Shown piece after piece: positions 1 through 7,535 of a stretch of DNA of 23,820 nucleotides. A program made the position numbers and the translations under genes. Within the stretch, counting starts at the first letter, position 1, and each line of letters starts with the position of its first letter. The notes under the pieces are model-generated. The model saw only the letters and a program-made list of their open reading frames with translations. It had not been told where the DNA came from and made no database searches. Source of the stretch: Caryophanales bacterium UBA1624 (GTDB lineage Bacteria; Bacillota_I; Bacilli_A; RFN20; CAG-826); the NCBI GenBank assembly GCA_002321395.1, contig DCMK01000027.1, positions 294-24,113 on the forward strand, in the 5' to 3' direction.

Positions 1-317
1 TCGATCTTCGGGTCGATTTCCTTGAGATGCTTTTTGAGCGAGGGCGTCGCCTCGTAGTAGTTGCCGCAGATATGGACGATGTCGGGGCGGAGGAGCTTCG
101 CTTCCTTCAGGACCTCCTCTTCGCCTTGCGAAACAACGATGAGGACCTTTTTCGCCTTGCTGCCGATGAAAGAGAAAATCTCTTGGATCCCTTCTTCGCC
201 CACTTCGCGGGGGCAGTTGTACCCGTTGGCGAGGGCGACGCCGATATGCTCAGCGCCGGCGTCGAGGCAATATTTGGCTTCTTGGACGTCGTGGATGGAA
301 TAGATTTGGGTTATCAT
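1..317 (-). CDS. Phosphoribosylanthranilate isomerase-like TIM-barrel protein, 5' part
   Basis: This is the N-terminal 105 codons of a gene that leaves the window on the left. The translation begins MITQIYSIHDVQEAKYCLDA and continues with GAEHIGVALANG, KKVLIVVSQGEEE and RPDIVHICGNYYEA. The order of a first strand, a (D/E)AG-A-(H/D)-IG segment, a VLIVVS strand and a DIVHICG strand matches the TrpF/PRAI half-barrel (KICG..., GAD-x-LGF, VGVF, VQLHG). The PRAI catalytic Cys of KICG is not present: the aligned stretch is QIYS. It is therefore probably a paralogue with another, unknown reaction rather than true TrpF. The start at 317 is preceded by AAAGGA about 12 nt upstream. It is divergent from the flavin reductase-like gene with only 49 bp between them. 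No trp genes are visible nearby. Confidence 0.6.
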   Translation of the reverse strand, partial: MITQIYSIHDVQEAKYCLDAGAEHIGVALANGYNCPREVGEEGIQEIFSFIGSKAKKVLIVVSQGEEEVLKEAKLLRPDIVHICGNYYEATPSLKKHLKEIDPKI

Positions 318-323
318 GGCTTT

Positions 324-329
324 ATTTTA
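324..329 (-). promoter_or_regulatory. Possible -10 box for the TrpF-like gene
   Basis: On the minus strand TAAAAT lies exactly 6 nt before the ATG at 317, so the expected transcription start falls on the A of the start codon. A ribosome-site-like AAAGGA partly overlaps this box, so a more distant promoter with a normal leader is equally possible. No convincing -35 is seen. Confidence 0.3.
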
Positions 330-366
330 TCCTTTCTTGGCCTAAACTAAAGGCGAGGTAAGCGTT

Positions 367-930
367 ATGAAAGAATACAAAACCAAAAATCTCTTTTACC
401 CGGAGCCCGTGCTGATTTTGGGCAGCTACGATGATTCTGGGAACCCCGACGCGATGAACGCGGCTTGGGGCGGGAGGTACGACACGAACGAGATTTTCGT
501 TTGTTTGGCCAGCCACGCGAGCACGGACAACATCCTCTCCAAAAAGCAATTCACCGTCGCTTTTGCCGACGTCCCCCATGCCGCATCCGCCGATTACGTG
601 GGGCTGGTCTCTTTGCGCCAAGAGCCGGAAAAGATGAAGAAAAGCGGGCTGAGGATCGAAAAGGCCCCGGACGTGGATGCCCCGCTTTTCCCGGATTTGC
701 CCATCACGATCGAGTGCGAAGTCGAGCGCTTTGACGGGAACAAGGAAGAAGGGGGCATCCTGATCGGAAGGATCCTCAAGGCCTTGGTCCGCGAAGACGT
801 CCTAGACCAGAAGGGGAATATCGACATGGCGAAAGCCCGTTTGATCTGCTTGGACGAATCCAACCACGCCTATCACGAAGTCGGGCCCAAAGTCGCGGAT
901 GCTTTCCGCGCGGGCCTTTCCCTTAAATAA
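367..930 (+). CDS. Flavin reductase family protein (FMN-binding split barrel)
   Basis: The 187-aa product resembles the flavin reductase/DIM6-NTAB family, small FMN-binding split-barrel proteins that transfer electrons from NAD(P)H to flavin or act as flavoproteins. The N-terminal PVLILGSYDDSGNPDAMNAA segment is the typical first beta hairpin (P-x-x-x-x-G-x-x-D-x-x-G-x-x-N-x-x-x-A), followed by NEIFVCLASHASTDNI and KKQFTVAFAD, the FMN phosphate-contact region of the family. A C-terminal GRILKALVREDVLD hairpin completes the barrel. Length is typical. The start is supported by AGGCGAGG 7-14 nt upstream. There is no signal peptide, so it is cytoplasmic. Substrate is not predictable. The gene ends in a hairpin that includes its stop codon. 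Confidence 0.85.
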   Translation: MKEYKTKNLFYPEPVLILGSYDDSGNPDAMNAAWGGRYDTNEIFVCLASHASTDNILSKKQFTVAFADVPHAASADYVGLVSLRQEPEKMKKSGLRIEKAPDVDAPLFPDLPITIECEVERFDGNKEEGGILIGRILKALVREDVLDQKGNIDMAKARLICLDESNHAYHEVGPKVADAFRAGLSLK

Positions 931-945
931 GGGAAATATCTTTTG
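917..945 (+). terminator. Terminator of the flavin reductase-like gene
   Basis: TTTCCCTTA (917-925) and TAAGGGAAA (928-936) are perfect 9-bp arms around AA, followed by TATCTTTT. The stop codon TAA (928-930) is part of the stem. It separates this gene from the glycosyltransferase at 997. Confidence 0.65.
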
Positions 946-996
946 GTGGGTTTTCGCCTGGATCGGGCGTAGAATGGCCTTGTTGGACTGATTCAA

Positions 997-2361
997 ATGG
1001 AAATTTTCTACCAGTTTTTGGAAGGCCTGAATTACGTTGCGATCATCCTGGCTTCCCTGGGGCTTCTCCCCCAGTTGATTTTCGTGTTTTTCGGAGGCAT
1101 GAAGCCCAAGGTTTTCGCCCCGGCGAAGGAAAAAAGGAAAATCGCGGTGATCATCCCCGCCCACAACGAAGGGGACGTGATCGGCGGAACGGTCCGGAGC
1201 ATCCTGCAGAATCAAGATTACCCCAAGGATCGCTTCGATGTTTTCGTCTGCGCCGACAATTGCACGGATGATACCTTTGAGAAGGCGGAAAAAGCCGGGG
1301 CCCACGTGATTTCCCGCTTCACTGACGATCCAAAGAAGAAAATGGCCTCCTACCCCACCAAGCTTTTGATGGACACGGTCCTAAAAGAGCATCCAGGCGA
1401 ATACGATCTGTTCGTCCGCTTCGATGCGGACAACCGTCCCGACCCGCGTTATCTGAGCAAGATGAACGACGCGGTTGAAGAGGGCGTAGAGGTGGCGCGC
1501 GGATACGAAGCGTCGATCAACCCCAAGCAAAACCGCTGGGCCCAGGTCTCCTCTTCTTACTATATCCGCGATTCCCGCTTGGCCTGCAATTTCCGCGAAA
1601 AGGTCGGCGGAAGCTCGATGCTGACCGGCGCTGGGCTCATGGCTACCACCGCTTTGATCGAATCGATCGGCGGTTGGGATGCGATGGGGGGAAGCGAAGA
1701 CGCTGAGTTCACCGTCAATCGCCTTTTAGACGGCACCAAGGTCCATTACGTGGCCGAGGCCGTTGTCTATGAGGATCAGCCTTCCACATGGAAGGACAAT
1801 TACCGCCGCATCACGCGCATGGGGAATTCCCTCCATGCCCTTTTCTGGAAAAAGGGATGGAAGCTGCTTTGGCACGGCCTTACCCATTTCTCTTTGTCGG
1901 ATTTGGATATGTTCTATCAGCTCTTCTTCATCCCCATCGGGGTGATTGCCTGCCTTTGGTTCCCGCTTTATTACATTTTCTACTGCGTCCTGCATTTGGT
2001 GAACGCTTTCTCCTTCCCCGTTTTGGATGGGATCCACGATTTGGAAGGGACTTTATTCACTCCAGAAGCTTCCAAAGAAGCTCTTTTCTCCTCGTTGTTC
2101 CCCATGATCGGCTACGTTTTGGGGTCGATGTATGCGGTGTATTCCTTCCAGTCCTACCTTTCCATCCGTTTGTCCCGGCAAGCGTTAAGGGAAAGCGACG
2201 AAAAAGGATGGGCCGCGGGGATCTTCCTCTCTGCGCCTTACATGATTTTGTACGACGTGGCCATCACGATCGGGGTTCTGACCCGGCCAGGATGGAAGGA
2301 AATCTCCCGCAACATCGCCGCAAGCCAGGAAAAAGAAGATGGGCAAGGATCTCAAGGATAA
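997..2361 (+). CDS. Membrane-anchored family 2 glycosyltransferase
   Basis: The 454-aa protein has an N-terminal membrane segment (about residues 12-34), a cytoplasmic GT-A domain (48-280), and a hydrophobic C-terminal half with about three or four further membrane segments (307-340, 365-390, 405-435). GT2 signatures are present: VIIPAHNE (51-58), ADNCTDDT (86-93), the metal-binding DAD (143-145), GGSEDAEF with the catalytic-type ED (234-235), and an R-x-x-R-M motif (271-275) in place of Q-x-x-R-W. The layout is that of processive or polyprenyl-linked GT2 enzymes making cell-surface glycans or glycolipids; acceptor and sugar cannot be told. The ATG has only a weak ribosome site (GGA about 10 nt upstream), with TAGAAT at 970-975 as a possible -10. 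Its 3' end overlaps the next gene by 23 bp, so the two are probably translationally coupled. Confidence 0.85.
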   Translation: MEIFYQFLEGLNYVAIILASLGLLPQLIFVFFGGMKPKVFAPAKEKRKIAVIIPAHNEGDVIGGTVRSILQNQDYPKDRFDVFVCADNCTDDTFEKAEKAGAHVISRFTDDPKKKMASYPTKLLMDTVLKEHPGEYDLFVRFDADNRPDPRYLSKMNDAVEEGVEVARGYEASINPKQNRWAQVSSSYYIRDSRLACNFREKVGGSSMLTGAGLMATTALIESIGGWDAMGGSEDAEFTVNRLLDGTKVHYVAEAVVYEDQPSTWKDNYRRITRMGNSLHALFWKKGWKLLWHGLTHFSLSDLDMFYQLFFIPIGVIACLWFPLYYIFYCVLHLVNAFSFPVLDGIHDLEGTLFTPEASKEALFSSLFPMIGYVLGSMYAVYSFQSYLSIRLSRQALRESDEKGWAAGIFLSAPYMILYDVAITIGVLTRPGWKEISRNIAASQEKEDGQGSQG

Positions 2362-4885
2362 GGACCTCCTCTCCACTTCCCCCTTCACGGGCCTCTCTTC
2401 GGAAGAGGCCGAGGTTAGGAGGCAAGACGGCTTTGCCAATGTCTCCAGAAAAAAGGCCGGCAAAACCGTCGGGGGGATCATCAAAGACAATGTCTGTGAC
2501 TTCTTCACTTTGGTTCTGTTTTTGATTGCGCTTCTTTTCTTTGTCTATTCGCAAATCCTCAAACACACGGGTTACCCGGAAGAGGCGGAGCGTTACTTCG
2601 GGCTTTCCAAATACGGGTATTTGATTCCCTTGATCCTCAACATCGTCATCGGGAGCGCGACCGAGATCCGCTCGCAGCGGGTCCTGAATAAGATGAGGAT
2701 CGTCAATGCCTCTAGAGTCAACGCGCTCCGGGATGGGAACAAAGTCCGTCTGCGCTCGGAGGAGCTCGTTTTAGGGGATATCGTCTTCTTCTCCGTCGGG
2801 GAGCAGATCTTGGCCGATGCGGAGCTGCTGGAGGGGGATATCGAGGTCGATGAGTCCTTGCTTTCGGGCGAATCCGCGCCGGTCCGGAAAAACGAGAAAG
2901 GGGCGAAGCTTTTCTCGGGATCGTTCATCTCTTCGGGATCCTGCAAAGCCATACTGACCGAGGTTGGGGACAATACCTACGCCAACACCCTTTCCCAAAA
3001 GGTGAAGCAGATTCAGGGGCAGAAGTCCGAATTGATGCGCAACATCTACGGATTGCTCAACATCCTTTCTTTCGTTTTGGTCGTCGTCGTCTTGACCGTC
3101 GTCGCCACCCTTGCGATCAAAATCGCCGTCCATGGCGATGAGGCTTCCTCCGTCTTTCCTCAAGGCATAACCTCACTGTCCGACCCGATCGCTTGGGCGC
3201 AGATCATCTCCACCGCTTCCGCTTTCGCGATCGGGGTGATCCCAACGGGCCTCGTTTTGGTGACTTCCATGACCTTGGCGGTCTCCATCATCGAGCTGGC
3301 GAAGAAAAAAACGCTGATCCAAGAGCTTTTCTCTTTGGAGAATCTGGCCCGGGTGGACGTAATTTGCTTGGACAAAACCGGGACGTTGACGGATGGGACG
3401 ATGCTCCTATCGGGAACTTATTACTGCGCGCCCAAGGAAGACGCGGACGCTTATTTGGGCGCCATCCTCGCCAACGCCAGGGCTTTTAACGCGACCTCTC
3501 AGGCTCTGAAGGCCGCTTTCCCGCCGGTTCCGATGAGCGTGCAGGAGGAAATCCCCTTCTCCAGCGCAAGAAAATACTCCGGGATCGTCCTGAAATCCGG
3601 CAAAGAGGTCCTTTTGGGGGCACCCGAATATCTTTTGAAGGCGTTCCCGGATTTGCTCCGGAAGGCCGAAGAAAAAGAAAAGGAAGGCTTCCGCGCTTTG
3701 GCGCTTTCTTATGGTGGGGTACCGCAGGCGCTTTACTTTCTGGAAGACCGGATCCGGCCCTCAGCAAAGCAGACGATCACCTATTTCTTCCAGAATGGGG
3801 TCGATGTGCGGATAATCTCGGGGGACTCGGCTTTGACGGTTTCGAAAATCGCCTCCCTCTGCGGGGTCAAAAACGCGGACAGGGCAATCAGTTTGGAGGG
3901 GAAATCCATCGAGGAGACCAAAGCTTTGGCCAAAGACTACGTCGTGTTCGCCCGCGTTTCCCCGGAGCAGAAGGAGGCTTTGGTCGCCTCTCTTCAGGAG
4001 CAGGGGCATAAAGTGGCGATGACCGGCGATGGGGTGAACGATATCCTGGCTTTGCGGAAGGCCAACTCCTCCATCACTTTCGCCCGGGCTACCGATGCGG
4101 CGAAAGCATGCAGCAACGTGGTCCTAATGGACAATGATTTCTCCCATCTTGTGGATGTCGTTTTGCAAGGCCGGAAGGTGGTCAACAACATCCACCGTTC
4201 GGCGATCCTTTTCCTCTCCAAAACGGCTTTCATCTTCTTGCTGAGCCTTTTCTCCATCCCTTTCAAGGCTGGGCAGATGCTCTTCACGATCGAGAATCTT
4301 TACCTTTTCGAGCAACCGATCATCGGCATCGGTGGCTTCCTGCTTTCTTTGGAGCCGTCGAAAAAGCCCATTGAAGGCAAGTTCGCGGACAAGGTTTTCC
4401 CGCCGGCGTTCAGCGGAGGCGTGCTGCTTCTGCTTTTCTCTTTGATGCCGATGACCCTTTACCAAACGGGGTTGCTCAGCCTGGAAAATGTCCGGACCGC
4501 CGTTTCGGTGCTCACCTTCATCGGAGGAGCCACCATTTTGTTCGCTCTCTCTTTCCCTTTTACCAAATACCGGATCGTTGTTTTCGCCGTTTCCCTCCTC
4601 GCCGCTGCGGTTTTGGCTTTCGGAGCCCCCACTTCCTATCTAGGCGGTAAGCCGACTTCCCTCCGGATGATCTTCGGTGGGGACAGTGAGAACGCCCTTG
4701 CGTTCTGGAACGAATTCTTCCAGCCTTGGAATTGCCCTGTTTTCGATTCTTTGGAGGAACAAAGCTGGATCCTATGGCTTTTCTTGGCGGTTCTGGTAAC
4801 GGCCTATCCGCTTTATTTGGGCATCCGAAAGGTGTGCCTAATCGTTTTGGCTACGATTAAGAAGGCGAAGACCGTCGAAGGCTAA
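2339..4885 (+). CDS. P-type (E1-E2) cation-transporting ATPase
   Basis: The 848-aa protein has the complete P-type ATPase order: membrane pair near residues 55-110, actuator domain with SGES (176-179), membrane segments around 235-320, phosphorylation motif DKTGTLT (D345), nucleotide-binding domain, hinge TGDGVND (562-568), and a C-terminal membrane domain with about six segments. There is no N-terminal heavy-metal CxxC domain. The ion-path motif in membrane helix 4 is IPTGL (301-305), not the CPC of heavy-metal pumps nor PEGL of Ca2+ pumps. This resembles a poorly characterised branch common in Bacillota; the ion could be Ca2+, Mg2+ or another cation. It overlaps the GT2 gene by 23 bp, with AGGA about 10 nt upstream of its ATG. 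It converges on the GT4 gene with only 4 bp between the stops, and no terminator hairpin is seen there. Confidence 0.93.
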   Translation: MGKDLKDKDLLSTSPFTGLSSEEAEVRRQDGFANVSRKKAGKTVGGIIKDNVCDFFTLVLFLIALLFFVYSQILKHTGYPEEAERYFGLSKYGYLIPLILNIVIGSATEIRSQRVLNKMRIVNASRVNALRDGNKVRLRSEELVLGDIVFFSVGEQILADAELLEGDIEVDESLLSGESAPVRKNEKGAKLFSGSFISSGSCKAILTEVGDNTYANTLSQKVKQIQGQKSELMRNIYGLLNILSFVLVVVVLTVVATLAIKIAVHGDEASSVFPQGITSLSDPIAWAQIISTASAFAIGVIPTGLVLVTSMTLAVSIIELAKKKTLIQELFSLENLARVDVICLDKTGTLTDGTMLLSGTYYCAPKEDADAYLGAILANARAFNATSQALKAAFPPVPMSVQEEIPFSSARKYSGIVLKSGKEVLLGAPEYLLKAFPDLLRKAEEKEKEGFRALALSYGGVPQALYFLEDRIRPSAKQTITYFFQNGVDVRIISGDSALTVSKIASLCGVKNADRAISLEGKSIEETKALAKDYVVFARVSPEQKEALVASLQEQGHKVAMTGDGVNDILALRKANSSITFARATDAAKACSNVVLMDNDFSHLVDVVLQGRKVVNNIHRSAILFLSKTAFIFLLSLFSIPFKAGQMLFTIENLYLFEQPIIGIGGFLLSLEPSKKPIEGKFADKVFPPAFSGGVLLLLFSLMPMTLYQTGLLSLENVRTAVSVLTFIGGATILFALSFPFTKYRIVVFAVSLLAAAVLAFGAPTSYLGGKPTSLRMIFGGDSENALAFWNEFFQPWNCPVFDSLEEQSWILWLFLAVLVTAYPLYLGIRKVCLIVLATIKKAKTVEG

Positions 4886-4889
4886 GGTC

Positions 4890-6155
4890 TCAGCGGAGTC
4901 TTTCCGGGATTTCTGAGATAAGGCCTTCTTTCTTGAGTTTTTTGAAAATCCGCCTTTCGCGACGGATGTCTTTTTTCAAGGGTCTGATGGTCGGAAGGTC
5001 TTTGCCTTCTTTCTTATCCTCCACCGCCGCTTCGAACATCTCCTCCATAGCCTGCACTTGGCGGGACAGGGCGAATTTCGGAGCCGACAAAGCATAAGCC
5101 TGCTTGAGCTCTTTAACCGTCTCCGGGTGTTCGATGATCCATTCGATTTTCTTCCTTAGATCGCGGGCGGATCCATGTTTGAAGAGGCAGATTTGATCGT
5201 TCAAAGAGAAAGCGTTCGTAGCAGATAGGCGCGAATCGGAAATCAAAGGAAGAGCACCGCAGGTGATGGCTTCGATGGCGGAGATGCCTTCGATTTCGAA
5301 GTCGGAGGCATGCACATAAATGTCGGTGTAATTCAAAACGCTGCGCAGCTCCTCGGGCTTGCAGAAGCGGATATCAAGGGGGTTTGCGAGTCCTTTTTTC
5401 AGGGCCATGCGCTCATAGAGGGCCTTATTCGGCCCCTGGCCGCAAAAAATGATTTGGATCTTATCGTTATAAGAGCTACCGGCCACGGCTTTGATGATCA
5501 CATCCTGCCTTTTTTCCGAGGCGAGCCGCCCTGACATCGTCACGACGATTTTGCCCTGCATGTCTTTCGGCTTCTCCTCCCCTGTCTTATGAAAAAAAGG
5601 GATGACACCGTTGGAGATCACATGGGTCGCATTGTCTTTGAAATGGTGGCGTTTAAGCTCCCGCTCGATCATCGAGGAAGGGCAATGGACGTGACGGACG
5701 GAACGATAAAGGTAGGATTTGAATCCGGCGTAGAGGCAATCGTTCAAAAAGAAAAAATGACCTAAATGAATGGCGGAGGAAATGTTCTGAGGCTGCAAAT
5801 GGAATGCCGTCGTAACGGCAATTCCCAATCCGTCGGCGATGGCCTGCGCGGTTTTCCCGAATTTCATGGGCAGGAAAACGTGAACTAGATCGGCGCCTTG
5901 GATGGCCTGATACATCGTCTTGACGTCGCAACGCGCGAACATGAAGCCTTCTTTGCGAATCAGCGACTCGAAAACGGGGAAGGCATAATGAGGGGTCCCG
6001 ATGTAATTGGGATGGGGTTTTCCGTCCTCGAATTGACAGCCCAAAATCGTGACTTCATGGCCTTTTTTTCGAAGTTCGTCCGCGAAGCGATTGCAAGTCG
6101 CGGTCGTTCCATTGTTCAACTGATTCGCGCATTCTAGGACAAAGACGATTTTCAT
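4890..6155 (-). CDS. Family 4 glycosyltransferase (GT-B fold)
   Basis: From the ATG at 6155 the product is 421 aa and starts MKIVFVLECANQLNNGTT, the usual N-terminal Rossmann start of GT4 enzymes, with the acceptor-loop NNGTTATCNRFADEL segment. The C-terminal domain has VTMSGRLASEKRQD (donor-phosphate Lys/Arg region), IIFCGQGP, and the EX7E donor motif (E287 and E295, in EIEGISAIEA). A basic tail (last about 45 residues, rich in K and R) could bind membrane lipid. Likely role: transfer of a sugar to a lipid or cell-surface acceptor; donor and acceptor are unknown. In-frame upstream starts exist (TTG 6194, ATG 6182), but they lie within the promoter -35 and spacer, and homologous N-termini begin at MKIV, so 6155 is preferred. 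Confidence 0.85.
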   Translation of the reverse strand: MKIVFVLECANQLNNGTTATCNRFADELRKKGHEVTILGCQFEDGKPHPNYIGTPHYAFPVFESLIRKEGFMFARCDVKTMYQAIQGADLVHVFLPMKFGKTAQAIADGLGIAVTTAFHLQPQNISSAIHLGHFFFLNDCLYAGFKSYLYRSVRHVHCPSSMIERELKRHHFKDNATHVISNGVIPFFHKTGEEKPKDMQGKIVVTMSGRLASEKRQDVIIKAVAGSSYNDKIQIIFCGQGPNKALYERMALKKGLANPLDIRFCKPEELRSVLNYTDIYVHASDFEIEGISAIEAITCGALPLISDSRLSATNAFSLNDQICLFKHGSARDLRKKIEWIIEHPETVKELKQAYALSAPKFALSRQVQAMEEMFEAAVEDKKEGKDLPTIRPLKKDIRRERRIFKKLKKEGLISEIPERLR

Positions 6156-6165
6156 AGGGCGCCTA

Positions 6166-6194
6166 ATTATACGGATTTTCATCGCCCTCTTCAA
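6166..6194 (-). promoter_or_regulatory. Sigma-A-type promoter of the GT4 gene
   Basis: On the minus strand TTGAAG (6189-6194), a 17-nt spacer, then a perfect TATAAT (6166-6171). The predicted start lies about 4 nt before the ATG at 6155, leaving no room for a ribosome site, so the message would be essentially leaderless. Confidence 0.6.
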
Positions 6195-6231
6195 ATTGCC
6201 TAGTTCTTTCTTTGTTTGTTTGCTTGTCTTT

Positions 6232-7026
6232 TTAACTTGATTTTTTCTTTTCGAAATTGATTTTCCTAGAAATGAAATTCAGATTTGCGTCCATTCCCAC
6301 CCATTTCAGACGGAGCCAACGCAATTTATCGGGTTTTTCGCCTTCTGAACTGGTTGTTTGCAGGTAAGGCCTGAAATGGAGAGGGCCGATGTGGGGATTG
6401 CGGATGAAATCCATATCCAAGATTCTTCTTGCCCAAACGGAGACTTGATAGCGGGAGACGAGGACCCCCGATTCCAGATCCCCGTGATAGAAGTAACGGG
6501 CGGATGGCAATTCGGGGTGGTTGCCGCGGAATAGGCAAAGATCCAGGCAATCCTGGACGAAGGCTTTCGATGAATTGAGTTCAAGATTCAGGTCTCGGAT
6601 CCTCGTGCTGAGGCGGTACATGGTTTCCTCGTAGGCCCATTTGTTTGGTCCGCTTCCGTCCCGCGTCCCATCGCGATATAGGAACAAAAGCAAGGTGTCG
6701 ATTGAGGCTTGGCTGATGCTCCAACTTTTCAGGTAATCGGCGAATTTCGCATTGGGGGAAGAGTGGATCAGGTCTCCAGAGCAACTCTTCAGGGAGATTT
6801 CGGCTTTGCCGCATTCGGAAAAGAGGGTGATATCGGGCTTCCCGCGCGGATCGGATTTCTGAGCGAGGAGAAGGGAGTCGGGCGATAACGCCGGGAAAAC
6901 GCTTCGCACAAGCTTTTCTAGGTTTGGGCTTAATTCGGATGGTCGTTTTCCATTGAGTGCACTGACGAAGGCGCTTTCGAGGTCAAGGCCGGCTTGCCCG
7001 GGTTTTCTTTTTCTTTTGTATTCCAT
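6232..7026 (-). CDS. PD-(D/E)XK-nuclease-like hypothetical protein (orphan)
   Basis: The ATG at 7026 is chosen because GGAGG (7035-7039 on the plus strand as CCTCC) sits 8 nt upstream; an in-frame GTG at 7041 lies within that ribosome-site region. The 264-aa product is not a family I can name. It has GKPDITLF (62-69) followed by AEISLKSCSGDLIH (75-88): a D...(E)-x-S-x-K-x-x-S-G-x-x-x-H layout seen in restriction-endonuclease-like proteins, with D65, E76 and K80 as candidate active-site residues. The spacing is not the strict E-x-K. There is no methyltransferase or specificity gene next to it, so it is an orphan. By eye its base composition is more AT-rich than its neighbours, and it sits beside tRNA genes, which fits horizontal acquisition. 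The nuclease function is an inference. Confidence 0.6.
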   Translation of the reverse strand: MEYKRKRKPGQAGLDLESAFVSALNGKRPSELSPNLEKLVRSVFPALSPDSLLLAQKSDPRGKPDITLFSECGKAEISLKSCSGDLIHSSPNAKFADYLKSWSISQASIDTLLLFLYRDGTRDGSGPNKWAYEETMYRLSTRIRDLNLELNSSKAFVQDCLDLCLFRGNHPELPSARYFYHGDLESGVLVSRYQVSVWARRILDMDFIRNPHIGPLHFRPYLQTTSSEGEKPDKLRWLRLKWVGMDANLNFISRKINFEKKKSS

Positions 7027-7102
7027 TGGGGTTTCCTCCACTTCTTTATAAAAGCGAAATGCGTAAACAACCCAAGGGAGCCGCTAACCACGGCAACTGA
7101 AA

Positions 7103-7130
7103 TGACGGTGGAGGGGATTCGAAAGCAGGC
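7103..7130 (-). other. tRNA 3'-end-like remnant (possible attachment site core)
   Basis: On the minus strand TTCGAATCCCCTCCACCG followed by TCA resembles the T-loop, 3' acceptor strand and CCA end of a serine-type tRNA, but no matching 5' half is present and the T-stem does not pair. It lies between the tRNA-Phe terminator and the orphan nuclease-like gene. It may be a decayed tRNA or an integration scar; chance cannot be excluded. Confidence 0.25.
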
Positions 7131-7157
7131 TTGCCTGCGTCCCGACCAGGCCAACAA

Positions 7158-7182
7158 CGAAAAAAAGCGCCCGAAGGCGCTT
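7158..7182 (-). terminator. Terminator of the tRNA-Asp/tRNA-Phe unit
   Basis: On the minus strand AAGCGCC, loop TTCG, GGCGCTT (7165-7182) followed by a run of T (complement of 7161-7166). It lies 12 nt past the tRNA-Phe CCA. Confidence 0.85.
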
Positions 7183-7193
7183 CTTTTCCGAGT

Positions 7194-7269
7194 TGGTGGC
7201 CCAGGGCGGGGTCGAACCGCCGACACCGGCATTTTCAGTGCCGTGCTCTACCAGCTGAGCTACCGGGCC
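7194..7269 (-). tRNA. tRNA-Phe (anticodon GAA)
   Basis: This is a 76-nt cloverleaf with an encoded CCA. The acceptor stem GGCCCGG pairs with CTGGGCC (one G-U), the D-stem is GCTC/GAGC, and the anticodon loop is CTGAAAA with GAA. The T-arm GGCGG-TTCGACC-CCGCC is perfect. It is downstream of tRNA-Asp and probably co-transcribed with it across a 55-nt spacer that is complementary to this tRNA's 5' half. Confidence 0.96.
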
Positions 7270-7308
7270 AAGCATAGCGAGGCTCGGCTCAGCAAGAGCA
7301 CGGCACTG
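7236..7308 (-). repeat. Inverted repeat linking tRNA-Phe to its upstream spacer
   Basis: AGAGCACGGCACTG (7295-7308) in the spacer is the exact reverse complement of CAGTGCCGTGCTCT (7236-7249) in tRNA-Phe. It is extended by GCTCAGC (7287-7293) against GCTGAGC (7254-7260). In the minus-strand precursor the 21 pairs would tie up the D arm and anticodon 5' strand, with an asymmetric 4/1 internal loop and a 26-nt apical region holding the RNase P cleavage site. Confidence 0.8.
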
Positions 7309-7324
7309 CGCTAATTCTCGAAGT

Positions 7325-7401
7325 TGGCGGACCATACGAGATTCGAACTCGTGATCTTCTCCGTGACAGGGAGACATGTTTGACCACTACACCAATGGTC
7401 C
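7325..7401 (-). tRNA. tRNA-Asp (anticodon GTC)
   Basis: This is a 77-nt cloverleaf with encoded CCA and discriminator G. The acceptor GGACCAT pairs with ATGGTCC, the anticodon loop is CTGTCAC with GTC, and the T-arm is ACGAG-TTCGAAT-CTCGT. It is the first gene of a two-tRNA unit ending at the terminator at 7158-7182. Confidence 0.96.
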
Positions 7402-7425
7402 GTCTTGCGCTTACGCGCGAAACAT

Positions 7426-7454
7426 ATTATCCAAATTCCAAAAGGGAATTTCAA
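7426..7454 (-). promoter_or_regulatory. Promoter of the tRNA-Asp/tRNA-Phe unit
   Basis: On the minus strand TTGAAA (7449-7454), a 17-nt spacer, GATAAT (7426-7431), with the expected start about 18 nt before tRNA-Asp. Confidence 0.7.
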
Positions 7455-7475
7455 CAGCGAGTTTCGATTTCTCGA

Positions 7476-7513
7476 CAAAAAAGGCCCGCGCCCGATTTTG
7501 GAAACGCAGGCCT
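7476..7513 (-). terminator. Terminator of the rubrerythrin gene
   Basis: On the minus strand AGGCCTGCG (7505-7513) pairs with CGCGGGCCT (7482-7490, one G-U) around a 14-nt loop, followed by a T run (complement of 7477-7482). Confidence 0.75.
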
Positions 7514-7535
7514 ACGCTTTCCTTCGGTCTTTGGC

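Noticed and set aside
6206..6231. T-rich TTTG-like run as a possible repeat or terminator
   Set aside because: Only a few imperfect units and no hairpin; too short to call anything.
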